Assembly (NCBI GenBank): GCA_003647275.1
Contig: QMMN01000006.1
Span: 19,537 to 83,536 of the forward strand
DNA from: Deltaproteobacteria bacterium
Lineage (GTDB): Bacteria > Desulfobacterota > Desulfobacteria > Desulfobacterales > C00003060
Direction of reading: 5' to 3'
Length of the DNA stretch: 64,000 nt
Below are positions 1 through 9,664 of this stretch, piece after piece; the first letter of the stretch is position 1; the number at the start of each line of letters is the position of its first letter. Position numbers and translations under genes: made by a program. Under the pieces are notes generated by a model. It was not told the origin of the DNA. It saw nothing but the letters and a program-made list of their open reading frames with translations, and searched no databases.

Positions 1-863
1 TCCTGGTATTCTTCCTCAGTTATGGGGCGCTTCAGGGCCGCTATTTCAGAGGCCCGACCGCACGGCCGATACTGTGCCATAATATTTACATAGCTGTTGG
101 GCGAGATTTCTCTGGCCAAGAAACGCATGACCTGTCGGGTCCCTGCCAGCTCCTCAGGAAGCACCAAGTGACGGATCAGGAGGCCTTTCTGGGCAATCCC
201 ATGCTCATCCATTACAAGGTCTCCCACCTGACGGTGCATCTCTTTCAGGGCCTCCCGGGCTACTTCAGGGTAATCTGTTGCATCGCAGAGTTCCTCAGCC
301 ACCTTGGGATTCCAGAACTTGAAGTCAGGCATGTAGATATCAAATACCCCGTCTAAAATAGCCAGGGTCTCGGATTTGTCGTAGCCGCTGGTATTGTAAA
401 CCAGAGGGATCCTGAGCCCTTCTTCAATGGCATAGTCAAGCGCAGCCAAAATCTGAGGCACAACGTGGCTGGGCGTGACAAAGTTTATGTTAGGGCAGCC
501 CCTGTCCTGGAGAGACAGCATCGCTTTTGCGAGCTCTTCCGAAGAGAAGGGAACGCCTTCGCCTTCGTGGCTGATATCGTAGTTCTGGCAGAAAATACAC
601 AGGAGGTTACAGCGGGAAAAGAATATAGTCCCCGAGCCATTATTTCCGACCAGGGGGCTCTCTTCTCCAAAGTGTGGGCTGTAACTAGAGACAATGGCAT
701 GTTCGCCTGTCTGGCAGATTCCCTTTTCATCCGAGAGCCGGTCCACGCCACATGCCCTGGGACACAGGGTACAGGCCTTCAGGATTTCATAAGCCCTGGT
801 GATTTTTTCCTTCAGGCGCCCTCGGTTGTATGTTTCTATATATGCCGGTTTGAAGGAAGCCAT
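1..863 (-). CDS. Radical SAM protein, PflX-like (COG1313), 3' end beyond the window
   Basis: Translating the minus strand from the ATG at 863 gives a frame that stays open to position 1, so the C-terminus lies outside the window. Near residue 30 there is a CTLCPRACGV segment. Further on, a GSGTIFFSRCNL stretch runs into CxxxCxxC (CNLLCIFC), the ligand pattern of the radical SAM [4Fe-4S] cluster. This layout matches the family annotated as putative pyruvate formate-lyase activating enzyme (PflX-like), whose substrate is generally unknown. The frame is open upstream to a TAA near 918, and the ATG at 863 is the first ATG after it. No neighbouring glycyl-radical enzyme is visible, so a true activase role is not supported here. 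The family call is firm and the function is not. Confidence 0.85.
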   Translation of the reverse strand, partial: MASFKPAYIETYNRGRLKEKITRAYEILKACTLCPRACGVDRLSDEKGICQTGEHAIVSSYSPHFGEESPLVGNNGSGTIFFSRCNLLCIFCQNYDISHEGEGVPFSSEELAKAMLSLQDRGCPNINFVTPSHVVPQILAALDYAIEEGLRIPLVYNTSGYDKSETLAILDGVFDIYMPDFKFWNPKVAEELCDATDYPEVAREALKEMHRQVGDLVMDEHGIAQKGLLIRHLVLPEELAGTRQVMRFLAREISPNSYVNIMAQYRPCGRASEIAALKRPITEEEYQ

Positions 864-1295
864 AGCTTCCAGACTGTTTCCTGGTTTTCGGTTTGAGAAC
901 AGGGTGTGATGAAACCCTTATTAAACATTGGTGGCCATGTCAATCCATTATATTATGGCTGGAGATATGCCCACTTTTCAATGACCTCACATTTTTGGGA
1001 AGGTCCAATCGGATGTTGATAGAGATCGAGAAGTCTGATAAAAGTTAAATTTTAGGATTTTTCCCCAATTAAAAAAAACTGCACAAGCCGAATCATTGAG
1101 TCATGGAAAGCACGGACATTCGATACGTGACCATTGTGATGCCCCAGAAAAGGCTCTTTTGTAAAAGATATTCAACAAAGCTCGACTGTTCCATTACTTA
1201 TAGAGTTTGTGAGATATGATACAGATACATTCTATTTGATGGTTTGGTCTTAAGAAGGCCGTGCGGAGACGAGTGGATAGAAAAAGGGAGGGGAT
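864..1295. other. Intergenic region between divergent genes, no gene recognised
   Basis: About 430 bases separate the minus-strand radical SAM gene from the plus-strand hydrolase, so divergent promoters are expected here. I could not pick out a convincing -35/-10 pair, an operator palindrome or an RNA gene. The only clear signal is a purine-rich ribosome binding site (GGGAGGGG) just before the ATG at 1296. Confidence 0.5.
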
Positions 1296-2246
1296 ATGAT
1301 TGTCAGGTTCTGGGGGGTACGTGGTTCTGTCCCAACGCCCTTGAGCCCTCAGCAGGTCAAAGAAAAGATCCTGTGGGCCCTTAAAAGCGCGTCTGATCGT
1401 GACATTGGGGACGAGCGTGCAGCAGAACATTATGTAGAAAAACTGCCCTTGCACATAAAGGGAACATATGGCGGTAACACCTCATGCATTGATCTGCACG
1501 CCGAGGATACCACGATCATCTTTGATGCGGGCTCGGGTATAAGGTCGCTCGGCCTACACCTTATGGATGGCAAATTCGGCCAGGGGGCCGGAACAGTCCA
1601 TTTATTTTTGAGTCACACCCATTGGGATCATATACAGGGGTTCCCCTTTTTCCTTCCAGCATACGTGCCGGGAAACCGAATCGTTATCTACAGCCCTCAT
1701 CCCAACATAGAGGCACGTTTTTCTATGCAGCAGGAGGCTCCGTATTTCCCGGTTCCACTCAAGGGTATGCACGCAGATATTGAGTTTATTACACTTTCAG
1801 AAGGGGAAAACGTGGCTATCGGTCATGTGGACGTTACAAACATCAAGTTGAACCACCCTGGTGGGTCTTTCGGCTACCGGGCTAAACAACAAGACAGCGC
1901 ATTTGTGTATGCCACGGATACAACGTTCACCAATCTTTCGGGATCGAACATGGAAAAGTACATAAGCTTCTTTTCTCAAGCAAAGGCTCTGGTATTTGAT
2001 GCACAATATACCCTCAAGGAGGCTATGGAAAAAGAAGACTGGGGGCACAGTTCCTCCCTGACAGGTGTGGATATAGCCCTGGAGGCCGGAGTTGAGACCT
2101 TGGTCCTGTTTCATCATGAGCCCACACATGATGATCATACCTTATGGGATATCCTTCAAAGGACTCGCAAGTATGTAGAACTACAGAAGTCAGACAAGAT
2201 CTGCAAAGTGATCATGGCTTACGAGGGCCTGGAATTGGCCCTGTGA
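1296..2246 (+). CDS. Metallo-beta-lactamase-fold hydrolase
   Basis: 316 residues. The metal-binding signature HxHxDH is present as H107, H109, D111 and H112 (SHTHWDHIQG). It is followed by a YATDTT segment supplying the bridging Asp and a C-terminal FHHEP histidine. The N-terminus FWGVRGSVPTP and the GGNTSCI stretch are typical of the RNase Z/PhnP-like branch of the superfamily (COG1235 type), which cleaves phosphodiester-type substrates. The actual substrate cannot be read from sequence. A strong Shine-Dalgarno (GGGAGGGG) supports the start. meaB follows 15 bases downstream, so the two are probably co-transcribed, but no functional link between them is known to me. Confidence 0.85.
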   Translation: MIVRFWGVRGSVPTPLSPQQVKEKILWALKSASDRDIGDERAAEHYVEKLPLHIKGTYGGNTSCIDLHAEDTTIIFDAGSGIRSLGLHLMDGKFGQGAGTVHLFLSHTHWDHIQGFPFFLPAYVPGNRIVIYSPHPNIEARFSMQQEAPYFPVPLKGMHADIEFITLSEGENVAIGHVDVTNIKLNHPGGSFGYRAKQQDSAFVYATDTTFTNLSGSNMEKYISFFSQAKALVFDAQYTLKEAMEKEDWGHSSSLTGVDIALEAGVETLVLFHHEPTHDDHTLWDILQRTRKYVELQKSDKICKVIMAYEGLELAL

Positions 2247-2261
2247 GGACAGGTTCAGTTC

Positions 2262-3230
2262 ATGGAACGTGTAGAGAAGATTCTTGCTGGAGACATCCGG
2301 ACAGCCGCTAAGCTGATCCGGGATATTGATGACGGCATTCCTTCCTCCAGAGAGGTTTTAAAGGCCCTTTATCCTCATACTGGCAGGGCATATGTGGTTG
2401 GGATCAGTGGATTCCCCGGCGTTGGAAAAAGCACCTTGGTGGATCAGATGATCCAAGCTTATCGGGAGGCCGGCAAAAGCCTTGGCGTCCTTGCCGTGGA
2501 CCCGACCAGCCCCTTCTCTGGTGGGGCTATACTTGGAGATCGAATTCGGATGCAGCGCCATGGCACCGATCCGGATGTATTTATCAGGAGTCTGGCCACT
2601 CGCGGCCATTTTGGAGGGTTGACCCGTTCCACTCGTAGCGTCATCGACGTCCTGGATGCTATGGGTAAAGACATCATCCTTGTGGAGACTGTGGGTGTGG
2701 GCCAGGATGAAGTGGATATTGTGACCACGGCACACACAACGATTATTGTGCTGATCCCTGGTATGGGAGACGACATCCAGGCCATTAAGGCGGGAATTCT
2801 CGAAGTGGCTGACATCTTTGTCGTCAACAAGGCAGACCGGGAGGGGCTTGAAAAGACAATGAATGATCTGCGGGTTATGCTTGATATGAATAATGCCCAG
2901 GGTAATGCTGAGGAGGTGTGGCGACCGCCTATCGTGGCCACTGAGGCGATTTCCAACAAGGGTGTGGCAGAACTGTTGTCTGAGATTGAGGCGCACAAGG
3001 TGTTCTTGTTTGGGCATGGCGGGGCTCGCCTGAGGGAACACTTGAGGCAGAAGGCCTTTCGCGAATTGATAGATACCATTCGGGAGAAGTTTGTGGCTGA
3101 GGTTGTCTACCGGCTTAAAAATTCTGAGGCGTTTGAATCCATGATCGATGATCTTGTTGACAAAAGGATTGATCCCTTTACCCTGGGTGATCAGATCATG
3201 GCAGAAAGAATTAACAAGTGCCTAAAGTGA
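2262..3230 (+). CDS. meaB: Methylmalonyl-CoA mutase-associated GTPase MeaB
   Basis: 322 residues, the usual MeaB/ArgK length. The P-loop GFPGVGKS lies at residues 51-58 after an SGF strand. DPTSPFSGGAILGDRIRM and the VETVGVGQDEVDI motif are diagnostic of this G3E-family GTPase, and NKAD supplies the guanine specificity motif. MeaB guards adenosylcobalamin-dependent methylmalonyl-CoA mutase by gating cofactor loading and removing inactivated cobalamin. The mutase itself is not in the window. Its presence implies a propionate/methylmalonyl route in this organism. The stop codon falls inside a copy of a CTAAAGTG-type intergenic repeat that begins at about 3219. Confidence 0.95.
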   Translation: MERVEKILAGDIRTAAKLIRDIDDGIPSSREVLKALYPHTGRAYVVGISGFPGVGKSTLVDQMIQAYREAGKSLGVLAVDPTSPFSGGAILGDRIRMQRHGTDPDVFIRSLATRGHFGGLTRSTRSVIDVLDAMGKDIILVETVGVGQDEVDIVTTAHTTIIVLIPGMGDDIQAIKAGILEVADIFVVNKADREGLEKTMNDLRVMLDMNNAQGNAEEVWRPPIVATEAISNKGVAELLSEIEAHKVFLFGHGGARLREHLRQKAFRELIDTIREKFVAEVVYRLKNSEAFESMIDDLVDKRIDPFTLGDQIMAERINKCLK

Positions 3231-3258
3231 GCGATAGCGCACTTTAGGTGCCTAGAAG

Positions 3259-3435
3259 CGGTTTCAAAACCTTCCTCTCGCTTGTTTGACCATTTTGAGA
3301 AGTTCTAAGCTCGTTTCGCTAAAATTGTAAAACTCGGGCTAACGCCCTCAAACAGTTACAATTTTTTACGCTTCATTTCGCTAAGGACTTCTTACAAAAT
3401 GGTCAAAATTGGCTCGAAAAAAGGTTTTGAAACCA
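3259..3435. repeat. Long imperfect inverted repeat (about 177 bp)
   Basis: The outer arms are GGTTTCAAAACCTT on the left and AAGGTTTTGAAACC on the right. Inside them, TTGACCATTTTG pairs with CAAAATGGTCAA, and AAAATTGTAA pairs with TTACAATTTT. The centre is around GGGCTAACGCCC. The whole segment could fold into one long hairpin and has the look of a MITE-like or REP-like element. A related half-copy is present at 26779-26820. Flanking CTTTAG-rich repeats lie at about 3219-3250 and 3495-3530. No coding sequence is present between 3231 and 3558. Confidence 0.7.
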
Positions 3436-3558
3436 GTTGTAAGGTTAAAGGAACAACTGGAGACAGTTTTACAAAAGTTCATTTGAACCATCAACTTTAG
3501 CTCATTTAGGCATTTTAGTTACTTTGGGCACTTCTTAGCGTTTTTCAAGGAGGTTCCT

Positions 3559-4110
3559 ATGCCGAGAAAAAAGGTTTCCGACTCGGTCCCCGTAGGGGAA
3601 AAGATCAAGAAAGTCAGGCAGAAAAAAAAGTTTACCCTGAACCAGGTGGCTAACGAGACCGGCTGTCGTATCGATTATTTAAAAAAGATCGAATCTGGCG
3701 AGGTCATACCCCCTGTCGGAACCCTACTGCAAATATCTCGGGCCCTGGAGATCGATTCAGGGCTGTTGCTCAGGGAACAAGCGTCTACGGTTGAAAGACG
3801 GGCCAAGGCTTACACGAAGCGCACGGAGAATTATGCTTATACGACCCTGACACCGGGTGCGGAAAACAAACATCTGAAAGCATTTCGCGTGGTGATTGAT
3901 GCCATGAAGGATCATAAGGGTGTCGGGTACCAACATGAAGGGGAGGAGTTTGTATATGTGTTGACCGGACAAATAGAGGTGACCGTCGGAGAGCACGTGA
4001 ACCGCTTGAAGGCGAGCGAATCCTTGCACTTTAACTCTGGGATTAAGCACAAGCTTAGAAATATAGGGAAGAAGAAGGCAGAGCTTTTGGTGGTCATTTA
4101 TACACCGTAA
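3559..4110 (+). CDS. XRE-family transcriptional regulator with C-terminal cupin domain
   Basis: 183 residues. An N-terminal lambda-repressor-like helix-turn-helix spans about residues 12-66 (GEKIKKVRQKKKFTLNQVAN, then DYLKKIESGEVIPPV). A cupin_2 barrel spans about residues 105-183, with HEGEEFVYVLTGQIEV and a late histidine in SGIKHKLRN. Members of this class bind small metabolites in the cupin and regulate adjacent catabolic genes. It precedes an acyl-CoA dehydrogenase by 67 bases, so regulation of that gene is a reasonable inference, though not shown. AAGGAGG lies just before the ATG. Confidence 0.9.
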   Translation: MPRKKVSDSVPVGEKIKKVRQKKKFTLNQVANETGCRIDYLKKIESGEVIPPVGTLLQISRALEIDSGLLLREQASTVERRAKAYTKRTENYAYTTLTPGAENKHLKAFRVVIDAMKDHKGVGYQHEGEEFVYVLTGQIEVTVGEHVNRLKASESLHFNSGIKHKLRNIGKKKAELLVVIYTP

Positions 4111-4177
4111 GTGAGGAAAGTGAGCTAAAATGCTTAAAGTGACCTAAATTGAACCAATAAATGAACCGGAGAAACCT

Positions 4178-5341
4178 ATGTCTTTTCAGCTGACTGATGA
4201 ACAACTCATGATTCAGACAATGGTCCGTGACTTTGCCCGAGAGGTTCTTCTCCCTACGGCCATGGAGCGCGACCGAACCAAGGAATTTCCAAGGGGAAAC
4301 CTCAAAAAGATGGGCGAGCTAGGCCTCATGGGGATGATGATTCCCCCCGAATACAATGGGGCGGGCGCAGACACGGTGAGTTATGCCTTGGCACTTCAGG
4401 AGGTCGCATATGCTTGCGCATCAACGGCTGTTGTGATGTCCGTGCACAACTCGATCGTTTGTGAGACCATTAATCGTTTTGGCACTGAAGAGCAGAAACA
4501 AACATACCTGAAACCGCTGGCCCGAGGCGAGGTCATAGGGGCCTTTGCCATGACCGAACCAAATGCAGGATCGGATCCTGTAAACCAGTCCACCTCGGCC
4601 GTCCGTGACCAAGATCACTATATCATCAATGGCACCAAGCGTTTTATAACATCGGGCAAGAATGCCGGTGTTACCATCATTACGGCCAAGACAGACCCGG
4701 CAAAACGACATAAAGGGATCAGTGCCTTTATCATTGAGAAGGGAACACCGGGGTTTTTGGTAGGAAAGACCGAGGAAAAGATGGGGCTCTGCGCCTCTGA
4801 TACGACCGATCTTATTTTCGATAATTGCCGTATCCCGGCCAGGAATCTCTTGGGGCAAGAGGGGGATGGTTTTAAGATTGCCATGACTTCCCTGGATAGT
4901 GGCCGTATCGGCATAGCCGCACAGTCGGTAGGCGTGGCCAAGGCTGCCCTGGATGCGGCTGTTTCCTATGCCAGGGAGCGGGAACAGTTTGGCCAACCGA
5001 TTTCAAAATTTCAGGGCCTGCGTTGGATGCTGGCCGATATGGCTACCGAAATAGAGGCAGCCTGGCAGTTGACCTTATCTGCTGCAGCTAAGAAGGACAG
5101 GGACGAAAGATACACCATGGAAGCTTCTATGGCCAAACTGTTTGCCTCGGAGATGGTAAACCGCGTTACGGCCAAGGCTTTGCAAATCCATGGGGGGTAT
5201 GGTTACACGAAGGAATATCCTGTGGAGCGCTTTTACAGGGATGCGCGCGTTTTTACTATCTACGAAGGGACTTCAGAGATCCAGCGAGTGGTCATTGCCA
5301 ACCATCTTTTGGGGGACCGATATGTGGGGTCGCTGCGATAG
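4178..5341 (+). CDS. Acyl-CoA dehydrogenase
   Basis: 387 residues, the standard length for the short/medium-chain family. Diagnostic segments are AFAMTEPNAGSDP (FAD/substrate loop), QIHGGYGYTKEYPVERFYRD and YEGTSEIQR near the C-terminus. The Glu of YEGTSE (about E363) sits where the catalytic base of butyryl-CoA dehydrogenases lies. It oxidises acyl-CoA to 2-enoyl-CoA and passes electrons to ETF. It may work with the crotonase-family gene at 12047, but the chain length and any specialised role (butyryl, glutaryl, benzyl-succinyl side paths) cannot be decided from sequence alone. Confidence 0.93.
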   Translation: MSFQLTDEQLMIQTMVRDFAREVLLPTAMERDRTKEFPRGNLKKMGELGLMGMMIPPEYNGAGADTVSYALALQEVAYACASTAVVMSVHNSIVCETINRFGTEEQKQTYLKPLARGEVIGAFAMTEPNAGSDPVNQSTSAVRDQDHYIINGTKRFITSGKNAGVTIITAKTDPAKRHKGISAFIIEKGTPGFLVGKTEEKMGLCASDTTDLIFDNCRIPARNLLGQEGDGFKIAMTSLDSGRIGIAAQSVGVAKAALDAAVSYAREREQFGQPISKFQGLRWMLADMATEIEAAWQLTLSAAAKKDRDERYTMEASMAKLFASEMVNRVTAKALQIHGGYGYTKEYPVERFYRDARVFTIYEGTSEIQRVVIANHLLGDRYVGSLR

Positions 5342-5382
5342 GGATTTTGGATGGCGGATTAGAGGATTGGAATAGGTGAGTC

Positions 5383-6489
5383 ATGTGGCACGTACGTTGT
5401 AGAAATGGTGGAAAGGGGTACAATATTTGGGCAGCCGTATTTATCGTTTTGCTCGTGAGTTCAGTTGCCCACGCTCAGTCCGATGGCAAAAAAGGCCATG
5501 GGCCGCCTCCAGTTCCGGTTCGGGTTGCACCGGTTATTCAGGATACGGTTTCAAACCAGATAATCTTGGTTGGCACCACCGAGGCGATCGCCCGCAGCAC
5601 GATTGCCGCTGAGGTCTCTGGATTGGTGGAGGCGTTTCCGGTCTGCGAGGGTGACTTTGTTGAAAAAGGGGATGTCCTGGCGAGACTCAGGGCAACAGAC
5701 CTTACACTTCGCTTAAAGGCGGCGGTCGCTGCCAGAGAAAAGGTCCGGGCGAATTTGCACTTTGCTGAAAAAGAACTGGCACGATACACCAAACTCAAAG
5801 ATACTGACAGCATTGCGGCGAGGAAATATGATGAGGCCTTGTATCAATATCAATCCCTTGAGCAGGAATTCCTGCGAACTGAGGCAGAAATCATGCTCCT
5901 TCAGGATGGCATCCAGAAAAAGACAGTCGTTGCCCCTTTTGCGGGTTTTGTTGCCAAAGAGCACACCCAGGTGGGGGAGTGGATGTCAGTGGGCGGGCCG
6001 GTTGTAACCCTTGTTGATCTAGGGCACATACGGATCACCGTGGATGTGCCCGAACAGTATGCTGTACAGCTTCTTCCGAAAGACCCAGTCCAGGTCCTGG
6101 TGACAAGCATATCATCCAATGAACCGTTTTTGGGTAAGATTTCCGCGATCCTTCCCGAAGGAGACCCTGATACCCGCACTTTCCCGGTACGAGTCAAACT
6201 GGCCAACCCCGGCTTGAAGATCAGAAGCGGGATGGAAGCGAGGGCAAGTTTCAACCTCCACACCAAAAAGAATGCTCTTCTGGTGCCAAAGGATGCCATT
6301 GTAACGGCCGGGACGAATCGGTTGGTGTTCGTTGTAGCCAGCGGTGTGGCGCAACCCGTGCATGTTCAGGTCATTGGCTATTACGACGGCAACGTGGCAG
6401 TTGAGGGCGCCCTTAAGCCGGGAGACCATGTGGTCATTCGGGGCAACGAGCGCCTGCAGCCAGGACAGCCCGTGCAGATTCTGGAATGA
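5383..6489 (+). CDS. RND efflux periplasmic adaptor (membrane fusion protein)
   Basis: 368 residues. The N-terminal hydrophobic segment (NIWAAVFIVLLVSSVAHA) looks like a signal peptide with likely cleavage after AHA. Next come the biotinyl-lipoyl-like half (IAAEVSGLVEAFPVCEGDFVEKGDVLARL), a helical hairpin of about 60 residues and the second lipoyl half (VVAPFAGFVAKEHTQVGEWM). Beta-barrel and membrane-proximal domains follow. This is the HlyD_D23/AcrA-type order. It is followed 21 bases later by the RND pump gene, so the two form an adaptor-pump operon. No TolC-like outer membrane channel is encoded beside them. Confidence 0.93.
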   Translation: MWHVRCRNGGKGYNIWAAVFIVLLVSSVAHAQSDGKKGHGPPPVPVRVAPVIQDTVSNQIILVGTTEAIARSTIAAEVSGLVEAFPVCEGDFVEKGDVLARLRATDLTLRLKAAVAAREKVRANLHFAEKELARYTKLKDTDSIAARKYDEALYQYQSLEQEFLRTEAEIMLLQDGIQKKTVVAPFAGFVAKEHTQVGEWMSVGGPVVTLVDLGHIRITVDVPEQYAVQLLPKDPVQVLVTSISSNEPFLGKISAILPEGDPDTRTFPVRVKLANPGLKIRSGMEARASFNLHTKKNALLVPKDAIVTAGTNRLVFVVASGVAQPVHVQVIGYYDGNVAVEGALKPGDHVVIRGNERLQPGQPVQILE

Positions 6490-6510
6490 GCTAAGAAGTA
6501 TATCCTGCCC

Positions 6511-9500
6511 ATGAAACTTGTTGATATTGCCATAAAGAAGCCTGTTACCGTGACTGTGGGAGTTATCCTGCTGGTCCTCTTTGGCCTCATCTCGCTTTTC
6601 AGGATTCCCATTCAACTGACCCCCAACGTGGATATCCCAGAGATCTCGGTGGAAACCGTCTGGCAGGGTGCAAGCCCCTTGGAAGTGGAACGAGAGATCA
6701 TCGATGTACAGGAGGACGAGCTCAAAAACTTGGAAGGGCTCGATAAGATGAAGAGTGAAAGCAGTGATGGTTCGGCTTATATCAACCTGATGTTTGAAAT
6801 CGGCACAGACCCGGATGTAGCCCTGCTCAAGGTTTCCAATAAGCTCGACCAGGTGAAAAAATACCCAGACAACGTGGACAAGCCGATCATCAAGTCAGGG
6901 GGTCGGCATGAAAAGGCGATCGCCTGGTTGATTCTCCGCGCCCTCGACGGATACAAGGGCGTTCTGAGCCATGAATACGATTTTTGTGACGAGTACGTAA
7001 AACCTCGCTTGGAGCGGATTCCCGGTGTGGCTTCAGCCAATATCTACGGAGGACAAGAGCGGGAACTTCAAGTGATCATTGATTCAGAAGCCTTAGCTGC
7101 CAGAAACATTACCATCCCGGAGCTTATGCGGGCCCTGGATGTAGAAAACAGAAACATCAGTGCTGGAGACTTTGATGAGGGGAAACGGCGGTATATTGCC
7201 CGAACAGTGGGGGAATATAAAACCCCGGAAGATGTGGCCAGGGTCATCATCAAGCGGGTCAATGGGGTTCCCATTACCGTCGGGGACGTTGCTCGCGTTT
7301 CCCTGGGCTATGAAGATATCCACGTGGTTGTTCGGCATGAGGGTATTCCGACCATTGTGATGAGTGTGGTTCGGGAAACCGGCTCGAACGTCTTGGTCGT
7401 TATGAAGAGGATAAAGGAGACCCTCGCTGAACTCAACAACGGGATTCTGAAGGATCGCAGACTGTACATCGACCAGGCCTATGACGAGACTAACTATATT
7501 TATGACGCGATTCGCCTGGTGAAGCAAAACATCTTGATAGGCGGCACTCTGGCGATTATTGTGCTTTTGGTCTTTTTACGAAACTTTACCAGCACCTTGA
7601 TTGTCTCGCTTTCCATCCCAATAAGTGTGGTCGGGACTTTCCTTTTAATGACCCTGTTTGGCCGCAATATCAATGTGGTCAGTCTGGCCGGGATGAGTTT
7701 TGCCATCGGGATGGTGGTGGACAACTCCATTGTCGTCTTTGAAAATATCTTTCGTCACCGTGAGATGGGGAAATCGCGTTTGCAGGCTGCCTATGACGGC
7801 ACCGTTGAAGTTTGGGGCGCGGTGCTGGCCAGTACCCTGACCACGGTTGCCGTGTTTCTCCCCGTCATCTTTGTTGAGGAAGAGGCGGGCCAGCTCTTTC
7901 GGGACATTGCTATTGCCATCAGTAGCGCTGTGGCATTGAGTTTGTTGATATCTATTACGGTGATCCCGGCCCTTTCTTCCAAGATACTTGGAAAGGTCCA
8001 GCGCTCTGGGGTCTCACACAAACGGTCGTGGTTCGTCTATCGCCTGGCATCGGGGTTTACCAATGGTGTGACGCGACTCGTTTACTGGATGTGCGGTCGG
8101 GTTGCAGCACGCCTCGGATTGGCTGTTTTGATGACAGGGCTGGCCATCGGCATGGCCTGGTTCCTGATGCCGAAAACAGAGTACCTGCCAGAAGGAAATC
8201 GGGAACTTCTATTCGGAATTCTTTTGCCTCCGTCCGGATATAATCTCGAAGAGCTAAATAAAATTGCCAGGACCGTGGAGCAGAATGTCCTTCCACTGAT
8301 AGCGCATGAGGGCGAGAGTGAGGTTGCCAAGGAATTAAACCTCCCCTCGGTAAAGAATTTCTTCTATGTCGCCTGGGGGCAACAGGCTTTTTTTGGTATT
8401 ATCTCAAAGGTTCAGGAAAGAACGCGTGAACTGCTTCCTTATGTGTACGGCGCGTTGAGAAAAATCCCTGGCATGATTGCCATTGTCCAGCAGCCAAGCC
8501 TGTTTTCTCGCGGCATTGGCGCAGGGAGATCCATCGGGATAGAAATCAAGGGTCCGGATTTGGAGCGACTGATTATGTTCGGGCGTCGGATATACGGACA
8601 GGTCGCCCAACTCATTCCCAATGCCCAGATACGCCCCATCCCAAGCCTGGATCTGGGGAACCCTGAAATGCGGGTCATCCCGAACCGGGATCGACTGAGC
8701 CGTCTGGGGATGACGACTGCTGACCTTGGCAGAACTGTGGATGCCCTTGTGGACGGTGTCAAGGCGAGCAATTATCGGCTCCATGGCAATGAAATTGACC
8801 TGGTCGTGAAGGCAGATGAGGCCGAGCTCAAGCGGACACAAGAGCTGGCCAACTTCCAGATTCAAACTCCCAGAGGGGAAAGGGTCACCCTCGGGTCTAT
8901 TGCCGCGATTCACCTAGAAGAGGGACCTACACAGATCAACCACATCGATTCAGAACGGGCCATTACGATCCAGGTCATCCCCCCAAGGAAGGTCCCCTTA
9001 GAAACCGCCATGGCAACAATAAGGGACGAGGTCGTTGGACCGATTAAAGCCAGCGGGGAGCTTGGAAGCCTCTACCGGATTGAGTTGAGCGGGACGGCAG
9101 ACGACTTGACACGCACAAGGCGCGCCCTTCAGTGGAACTTCATCCTGGCCATTGTGATAAGCTACCTTTTGATGTCCGCCCTCTTTGAGAACTTCCTATA
9201 TCCCTTCATTATTATGTTCAGTGTACCGCTGGCTGCAGCCGGCGGGTTTATTGGACTCCTCCTGGTAAACGTCTTTATTGCCTATCAGACCCTGGATATC
9301 ATCACCATGCTAGGCTTTGTGATCTTGGTTGGAATCGTTGTCAACAACGCGATCCTTATTGTACATCAGACCCTTAACAATATCCGTGACAGGAACATGG
9401 GGCCACGGGAGGCCATTCGGGAATCGGTCCGCACGCGTATCAGACCCATATATATGAGTGCCGTGACCAGCGTTTTCGGCATGCTCCCCTTGGTACTTAC

Positions 9501-9663
9501 CCCGGGGGCGGGATCCGAGTTCTACCGGGGCCTTGGAGGCGTGGTGGTGGGCGGTCTCTTGGTATCCACGGTCTTTACCATCTTCCTGGTCCCCGCGCTC
9601 TTGAGCCTGGTACTTGATGCCGCTGCGGTCGTCAAGAAGACTTTGAGGGAGACAAAGGCATAA
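6511..9663 (+). CDS. RND efflux pump permease (HAE1/AcrB type)
   Basis: 1050 residues, full length for an AcrB-type inner-membrane proton antiporter. The protein shows the expected two-fold arrangement. TM1 near the N-terminus (PVTVTVGVILLVLFGLISLF) is followed by a large periplasmic loop and TM2-6 with SFAIGMVVDNSIVVFEN, which holds the TM4 Asp of the proton relay. A second loop is followed by the second half with VILVGIVVNNAILIVHQ. As in many HAE1 members, the TM4 motif has DN rather than DD. The substrate is unknown. It forms an operon with the preceding adaptor, and the next gene starts one base after its stop. Confidence 0.95.
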   Translation: MKLVDIAIKKPVTVTVGVILLVLFGLISLFRIPIQLTPNVDIPEISVETVWQGASPLEVEREIIDVQEDELKNLEGLDKMKSESSDGSAYINLMFEIGTDPDVALLKVSNKLDQVKKYPDNVDKPIIKSGGRHEKAIAWLILRALDGYKGVLSHEYDFCDEYVKPRLERIPGVASANIYGGQERELQVIIDSEALAARNITIPELMRALDVENRNISAGDFDEGKRRYIARTVGEYKTPEDVARVIIKRVNGVPITVGDVARVSLGYEDIHVVVRHEGIPTIVMSVVRETGSNVLVVMKRIKETLAELNNGILKDRRLYIDQAYDETNYIYDAIRLVKQNILIGGTLAIIVLLVFLRNFTSTLIVSLSIPISVVGTFLLMTLFGRNINVVSLAGMSFAIGMVVDNSIVVFENIFRHREMGKSRLQAAYDGTVEVWGAVLASTLTTVAVFLPVIFVEEEAGQLFRDIAIAISSAVALSLLISITVIPALSSKILGKVQRSGVSHKRSWFVYRLASGFTNGVTRLVYWMCGRVAARLGLAVLMTGLAIGMAWFLMPKTEYLPEGNRELLFGILLPPSGYNLEELNKIARTVEQNVLPLIAHEGESEVAKELNLPSVKNFFYVAWGQQAFFGIISKVQERTRELLPYVYGALRKIPGMIAIVQQPSLFSRGIGAGRSIGIEIKGPDLERLIMFGRRIYGQVAQLIPNAQIRPIPSLDLGNPEMRVIPNRDRLSRLGMTTADLGRTVDALVDGVKASNYRLHGNEIDLVVKADEAELKRTQELANFQIQTPRGERVTLGSIAAIHLEEGPTQINHIDSERAITIQVIPPRKVPLETAMATIRDEVVGPIKASGELGSLYRIELSGTADDLTRTRRALQWNFILAIVISYLLMSALFENFLYPFIIMFSVPLAAAGGFIGLLLVNVFIAYQTLDIITMLGFVILVGIVVNNAILIVHQTLNNIRDRNMGPREAIRESVRTRIRPIYMSAVTSVFGMLPLVLTPGAGSEFYRGLGGVVVGGLLVSTVFTIFLVPALLSLVLDAAAVVKKTLRETKA

Positions 9664-9664
9664 G

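Noticed and set aside
465..896. Open frame of 143 codons on the plus strand
   Set aside because: It lies opposite the radical SAM gene (1-863, minus), whose cysteine motifs are unmistakable. It has no ribosome binding site or recognisable content.
5383..5402. A second TGGCACG sigma-54-like sequence near the adaptor gene start
   Set aside because: It lies within the coding sequence of the adaptor, has a poor -12 element and is not followed by a gene start at a suitable distance.
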